This document shows, piece by piece, positions 32,113 to 35,606 of a stretch of DNA of 35,606 nt. A model generated the notes under the pieces. That model worked only from the letters and a program-made list of their open reading frames with translations. It was not told the DNA's origin and made no database searches. Made by a program: the position numbers and the translations under genes. Source of the DNA: Pseudomonadota bacterium (GTDB lineage: Bacteria; Pseudomonadota; Alphaproteobacteria; Rhizobiales; Tepidamorphaceae); contig JAEWYT010000015.1 in the NCBI GenBank assembly GCA_023458595.1, positions 1-35,606 on the forward strand, in the 5' to 3' direction. The first letter of the stretch is position 1. Each line of letters opens with the position of its first letter.

Positions 32113-32922
32113 TCAATGCTCGACGTCGCGCCACAGCTTGTGCTTGGTGAAGTACAGCAGCCCGGCGAGAACGATCAGGAACACCGTCACCTGGAAGCCG
32201 ATGCGCTTGCGCTCCTCGAGCTTCGGCTCGGCGGCCCACATCATGAATGCGGCGATGTCCTTGGAATACTGCTCGACCGTCATAGGCGAGCCGTCGGTGT
32301 ACTCCACGAGCTCGTCGGAGAGCGGCGGCGGCATCGAGAGCTGCCCGCCCGGGAAAAAGACGTTGTAGTAGGACCCGTCGCGCAACTCCACGCCCGCCGG
32401 CGGCTCTTCGTAGCCGGTCATCAGCGAGTAGATGTAGTCCGCTCCGCCGTGGCGTGCCTTGGCGAGCACCGAGAAATCCGGCGGAAAGGCGCCGTTGTTC
32501 GAGGCGCGCGCGGCGGCCTCGTTCGCGAACGGCGGCGGGAAGCGATCGGACGGCTTGCCCGGCCGCTCGAACATGTCGCCGGCGTCGTCCGGCCCGTCCA
32601 CGACCTCGCGCGGGAACTCGGCGGCGAGCACGCGCACCGCCTCCTGCGAGAACTCCGGTCCGCCCTCCTCGCCGAGGTTGCGGAACGCCAGGAGGTCCAT
32701 CGAGTGGCAGCTCGAGCACACCTCGACGAAGACCTTGTAGCCGCGCTGCAGCTGGCCGCGGTCGAAGGTGCCGAACGGCCCTTCGAAGGAGAACCTGACG
32801 TTCTCGAGGGCGTGCTGCTCCTCGGCCGCCCCGGCGGGAGCGGTGGCGAATCCTGCGAGCGCGGCGGCGAGCGCCAGCGGAGCGAGACGGGTCAGGACCA
32901 TGGTCTTGTTCTTCGAGTTCAT
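32113..32922 (-). CDS. petC: Cytochrome c1 of the bc1 complex
   Basis: The membrane-anchored c-type cytochrome of complex III, which passes electrons from the Rieske protein to soluble or membrane cytochrome c. 269 residues. The Sec signal peptide ends near residue 32 (ATAPAGAAEEQ). The haem-attachment motif is C69-S-S-C72-H73. The axial Met is probably in GGQLSMPPPLSDELVEY. A C-terminal membrane anchor (IGFQVTVFLIVLAGLLYF) precedes HKLWRDVEH. It is a separate gene, unlike the fused cytochrome b-c1 of some Bradyrhizobia. It is third in the petA-petB-petC operon, 16 bp after petB, with a strong terminator downstream. Confidence 0.96.
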   Translation of the reverse strand: MNSKNKTMVLTRLAPLALAAALAGFATAPAGAAEEQHALENVRFSFEGPFGTFDRGQLQRGYKVFVEVCSSCHSMDLLAFRNLGEEGGPEFSQEAVRVLAAEFPREVVDGPDDAGDMFERPGKPSDRFPPPFANEAAARASNNGAFPPDFSVLAKARHGGADYIYSLMTGYEEPPAGVELRDGSYYNVFFPGGQLSMPPPLSDELVEYTDGSPMTVEQYSKDIAAFMMWAAEPKLEERKRIGFQVTVFLIVLAGLLYFTKHKLWRDVEH

Positions 32923-32938
32923 CGTCGTCCCCCGGTCC

Positions 32939-34219
32939 TCAGCCGCGTTTTTCCGGTGCGGAGGCCGCGCCGGCCGCCGCGACCGCGCCGCCGCCGCCGT
33001 GCTTGGCCAGCACCGATTCCGAAATCGACGCGGGCAGCGGCTTCGTCCGCTCGAAGATGCCGAGCAGCGGCATGATGACCAGGAAATGGAGGAAATAGTA
33101 TGCGGTCAGGATGCGCGCCGCGATCACGTATCCGCCCTCCGGCGGCTTCGAGCCGAGATAGCCGAGGCCGATGCAGACCACCACCAGGATCCAGAAGAAC
33201 TGGCGGTAGAGCGGCCGGAAGGTCGCCGACTTGACCCGGGAGGTGTCGAGCCACGGCAGCACGAACAGCACCGCGATCGCGCCGAACATCGCGATGACGC
33301 CGCCGAGCTTGTCGGGAATCGCGCGCAGGATCGCGTAGAACGGCAGGAAGTACCATTCGGGCACGATGTGCGCCGGCGTCACCAGCGGATTGGCCATGAT
33401 GTAGTTGTCGGTGTGGCCGAGATAGTTCGGAAGGTAGAACACGAATGCCGCGTAGAACACGAGGTAGACGACGATCGCGAAGAAGTCCTTCACGGTGTAG
33501 TACGGATGGAAGGGGATCGTGTCCTTCGGCGACTTCACCTCGACGCCGGTCGGATTGTTGTTGCCCGGCACGTGCAGCGCCCAGATGTGCAGGAACACCA
33601 CGGCGGCGAGCACGAACGGCAGCAGGTAGTGCAGCGAGAAGAAGCGGTTCAGCGTCGGGTTGCCGACCGCGAATCCGCCCCACAGCCACTCGACGATCGT
33701 CGTGCCGACCAGGGGGATGGCGCTGAACAGGTTGGTGATGACGGTCGCGCCCCAGAAGCTCATCTGGCCCCACGGCAGCACGTAGCCCATGAAGGCCGTC
33801 GCCATCATCAGGAGCAGGATCACCACGCCGATTATCCAAAGGAGCTCGCGCGGCTGCTTGTAGGAGCCGTAGTAGAGGCCGCGGAAGATGTGGATGTAGA
33901 CGGCGATGAAGAAGAACGACGCGCCGTTGGCGTGCATGTAGCGGATCAGCCAGCCGTAGTTCACGTCCCGCATGATGTGCTCGACGCTGTTGAACGCGAG
34001 CGTCACGTGCGGCGTGTAGTGCATCGCCAGCACGATGCCGGTGATGATCTGGATGCCGAGGAACAGGGTCAGGATGCCACCGAACGTCCAGAAGTAGTTC
34101 AGGTTCTTCGGCGTTGGGAAATCCATCGCGTTGACTTGCATCGTGCTGATGATCGGCAAGCGTGTGTCGATCCAGCGCACGACCGGGTTCTTGTAGTGAA
34201 CTGTGGAGTGCCCGCTCAT
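32939..34219 (-). CDS. petB: Cytochrome b of the bc1 complex
   Basis: The membrane core of complex III, carrying both b haems and the two quinone sites. 426 residues. The haem ligands are H96 and H110 (RYMHANGASFFFIAVYIHIF) with H197 and H211 (FFSLHYLLPFVLAAVVFLHIW). The Qo-site PEWY motif is at residues 287-290. Eight transmembrane helices are expected. The C-terminus carries an extra Gly/Ala-rich tail of about 25 residues (KHGGGGAVAAAGAASAPEKR), which is not part of the conserved core. It lies 27 bp after petA on the same strand. Confidence 0.97.
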   Translation of the reverse strand: MSGHSTVHYKNPVVRWIDTRLPIISTMQVNAMDFPTPKNLNYFWTFGGILTLFLGIQIITGIVLAMHYTPHVTLAFNSVEHIMRDVNYGWLIRYMHANGASFFFIAVYIHIFRGLYYGSYKQPRELLWIIGVVILLLMMATAFMGYVLPWGQMSFWGATVITNLFSAIPLVGTTIVEWLWGGFAVGNPTLNRFFSLHYLLPFVLAAVVFLHIWALHVPGNNNPTGVEVKSPKDTIPFHPYYTVKDFFAIVVYLVFYAAFVFYLPNYLGHTDNYIMANPLVTPAHIVPEWYFLPFYAILRAIPDKLGGVIAMFGAIAVLFVLPWLDTSRVKSATFRPLYRQFFWILVVVCIGLGYLGSKPPEGGYVIAARILTAYYFLHFLVIMPLLGIFERTKPLPASISESVLAKHGGGGAVAAAGAASAPEKRG

Positions 34220-34246
34220 TGGATTCTGTCTCAGCCCCCGGATCTG

Positions 34247-34822
34247 TCAGCCGACGCGGACGAGCGTGTCGGAGAGGAATGTGTAGGCCGGAACCGCGAG
34301 GTTCTCGGGCGCTGGGCCCTTACGGATGCGCCCGGCTGTGTCGTAGACCGAGCCGTGGCAGGGACAGAACCAGCCCTTGTACTCGCCCTGCTCGCCCAGC
34401 GGCACGCAGCCCAGATGCGTGCAGACGCCGACCATCAGCAGCCACTCGGGACGGGAATCCGCCGAACCGTGGGCCCGGTTGGCGTCGGATGCCGGGGCAT
34501 CGGCCGGCAGATTGGCGTTGCGCGCGAACGGATCGGGCAGATCGCCGGTGGGAACGTCTTCGGCCGACTGGATCTCCTCGTCCGTCCGGTGGCGGATGAA
34601 GACCGGCTTGCCGCGCCACATCACGGTGAGGCTCTGGCCGACCTCGACCGAGCTGATGTCGACCTCGATCGACGCCAGCGCGCGGACGCTGGCGTCCGGC
34701 TGCATCTGGTCGATGAAGGGCCAGACCGCGGCCGCGACGCCGACTGCGGTGACTGCTCCTGTTGCGATGTAGAGGAAATCCCTGCGCGTGGGCTCTTGCG
34801 TGTCCGTGTGGGCGTGGGCCAC
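34247..34822 (-). CDS. petA: Rieske iron-sulfur protein of the bc1 complex
   Basis: A 191-residue protein carrying the 2Fe-2S cluster that accepts electrons from ubiquinol at the Qo site. A Tat-type signal anchor (TRRDFLYIATGAVTAVGVAA) stays as the membrane helix. The cluster ligands are C134 and H136 in CTHLGC, and C153 and H156 in CPCHGS; C139 and C155 form the stabilising disulfide. The start is a GTG at 34822 with GGGGA nine bases upstream; no in-frame ATG is close. It is first in petABC. The 180-bp region upstream is shared with the divergent trmL gene. Confidence 0.95.
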   Translation of the reverse strand: MAHAHTDTQEPTRRDFLYIATGAVTAVGVAAAVWPFIDQMQPDASVRALASIEVDISSVEVGQSLTVMWRGKPVFIRHRTDEEIQSAEDVPTGDLPDPFARNANLPADAPASDANRAHGSADSRPEWLLMVGVCTHLGCVPLGEQGEYKGWFCPCHGSVYDTAGRIRKGPAPENLAVPAYTFLSDTLVRVG

Positions 34823-35002
34823 GTCCAAATCCCCGATGTAGATCTTACAGACAGACGCCCCTCCGGCCGAAATGGGCACAGATAGACGTGCCCGCCGACC
34901 CGGCAGGCGGACCCTTTTTGCACTCTTGACGGACGTTGTCCAGCGCACCAGAGGGGACAGAGGCCAATTGTCGCGAATATTTCTAAGGTGTGTGGTAACC
35001 CG

Positions 35003-35482
35003 GTGATCCGTCTGGCGCTCTATCAGCCCGATATCCCGCAGAACACGGGCACAATCCTCAGGCTCGGCGCCTGTCTCGGGGCGCCGGTCGACATCATCGA
35101 GCCGGCCGGTTTTCCGTGGTCGGACAGGGCATTCCGCCGTGCCGGCATGGACTATCTCGACCACGTGGAAATCGCCCGCCACGATTCCTTCGGCGCTTTC
35201 CTGAAGGTCCTCCGGTCGGAGGACCGCCGGCTGGTTCTTCTGACCACCAGAGCCGCCCTTCCCTACACGGAACACCGCTTCGGCGAGACCGACACGCTGC
35301 TCTTCGGCCGGGAGTCGGCGGGCGTGCCCGATACCGTTCACGCCGCGGCAGATGCGCGGATTCTGATCCCCATGCGCCCCGGCCTCAGGTCGCTGAACGT
35401 GGCGATCGCCGCCGCCGTGGTGCTGAGCGAGGGCCTGCGTCAGACCGGGAGCCTTCCGGCCCCCGGATCGGCTCCGGCGTAA
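35003..35482 (+). CDS. trmL: tRNA (cytidine(34)-2'-O)-methyltransferase
   Basis: A SPOUT-class methyltransferase of about 159 residues that 2'-O-methylates the wobble base of tRNA-Leu. Signature stretches: ALYQPDIPQNTGTILRLGACLG at the start, GFPWSDRAFRRAGMDYLDHV, LFGRESAGVPDTVH (SAM-binding knot) and IPMRPGLRSLNVAIAAAVVLSE (knot end). The start is a GTG; 35003 begins IRLALYQPD as in the family, while GTG 34988 would add five residues. It is divergent from petA. A C-terminal tail of about 12 residues (GSLPAPGSAPA) is not conserved. Confidence 0.93.
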   Translation: MIRLALYQPDIPQNTGTILRLGACLGAPVDIIEPAGFPWSDRAFRRAGMDYLDHVEIARHDSFGAFLKVLRSEDRRLVLLTTRAALPYTEHRFGETDTLLFGRESAGVPDTVHAAADARILIPMRPGLRSLNVAIAAAVVLSEGLRQTGSLPAPGSAPA

Positions 35483-35522
35483 CGGTCCGGACGCAAGGCC
35501 GTAGCCCCGGGACGCCTCCCCT

Positions 35523-35540
35523 CCCCTCGATGGTGAGGGG
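35523..35540. repeat. CCCCTC/GAGGGG hairpin, repeat-like
   Basis: A 6-bp stem CCCCTC/GAGGGG with a six-base loop, 41 bp past trmL and followed by TCGGGGG. There is no T-tract. The motif resembles the arms of the repeat at 222-319, so it may be a truncated copy of that element at the contig end, or a weak trmL terminator. Confidence 0.4.
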
Positions 35541-35580
35541 TCGGGGGTGCGGTGGAGCCACTTGTTCGGAGTATGCCGCT

Positions 35581-35606
35581 CCCCCCCCCCCCCCCCCCCC
35601 CCCCCC
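35581..35606. other. Terminal poly-C run
   Basis: Twenty-six C in succession up to the last base. A pure homopolymer of this length at a contig edge is most simply a read or assembly artefact; for instance, poly-G from two-colour sequencing chemistry appears as poly-C on the other strand. It should not be read as biology. Confidence 0.8.

Noticed and set aside
34890..34919. Plus-strand hairpin with T5 between petA and trmL
   Set aside because: CCCGCC/GGCGGA followed by CCTTTTT looks terminator-like, but no plus-strand gene ends here and the stem has a mismatch. Not listed as a feature.
35581..35606. Poly-C as a telomere-like or phase-variable tract
   Set aside because: It is at the very edge of the sequence and perfectly pure. 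A technical origin is far more likely.

Overview
The window is a gene-dense, very G+C-rich stretch of an alphaproteobacterial chromosome, most likely from the Hyphomicrobiales (Rhizobiales). The evidence is its gene neighbourhoods: pgsA-moaD-moaE; ilvE divergent from a petP/petR-type regulator pair; ybjN-proC; lgt-methyltransferase-pgeF-M24 peptidase; prs; rplY-pth-ychF-maoC-maoC; and petABC beside trmL, apt and mtnP. A TTAAC-N6-TTAAC box of the CtrA type and three palindromic intergenic repeats fit the same assignment. I see no tRNA, rRNA, CRISPR array, integrase or transposase. Both ends and one internal spot carry G/C homopolymers, so the window looks like a whole draft contig.

Layout. 1-366 is non-coding with a palindromic repeat. 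367-5456 holds a flavoprotein, pgsA, the molybdopterin synthase genes moaD/moaE, a Bcr/CflA-type efflux protein and ilvE. 5673-9524 is a regulatory operon: a MarR regulator (petP-like), an OmpR regulator (petR-like), an EnvZ-like kinase and an EamA transporter. 9533-11538 has an AraC regulator next to a divergent MFS exporter. 11546-15225 is a minus-strand block: csaA, a TetR regulator, proC, ybjN, ubiK and a cold-shock gene. 15689-19622 is lgt, a methyltransferase, pgeF and an M24-fold hydrolase, followed by an unknown lipoprotein and prs. 21799-23031 is an apparent insertion carrying a nucleotidyltransferase-fold gene. Then come a GST, rplY-pth-ychF and two MaoC hydratases, a large chemoreceptor, apt, a 65-residue membrane protein, mtnP, the cytochrome bc1 operon petABC, and trmL.

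How the genes work together. Most of the window is housekeeping: phospholipid, molybdenum cofactor, branched-chain amino acid, proline, lipoprotein and PRPP/purine metabolism, translation quality control (rplY, pth, ychF, trmL, csaA), quinone synthesis (ubiK) and respiration (petABC). petP/petR homologues are known in Rhodobacter capsulatus as regulators lying next to petABC; here both modules are present but about 25 kb apart.

The most unusual locus is 21767-23031. A 32-bp copy of the 3' end of prs (one mismatch) forms the in-frame 3' end of a nucleotidyltransferase-fold gene of the GSU2403 type. That gene has its own promoter, and two 30-bp palindromes with TTCGCGAA cores lie 55 bp apart upstream of it, one covering the -10 box. 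This looks like a small, tightly controlled cargo gene inserted at the end of prs. Its function is unknown, and no adjacent regulator or recombinase is visible.
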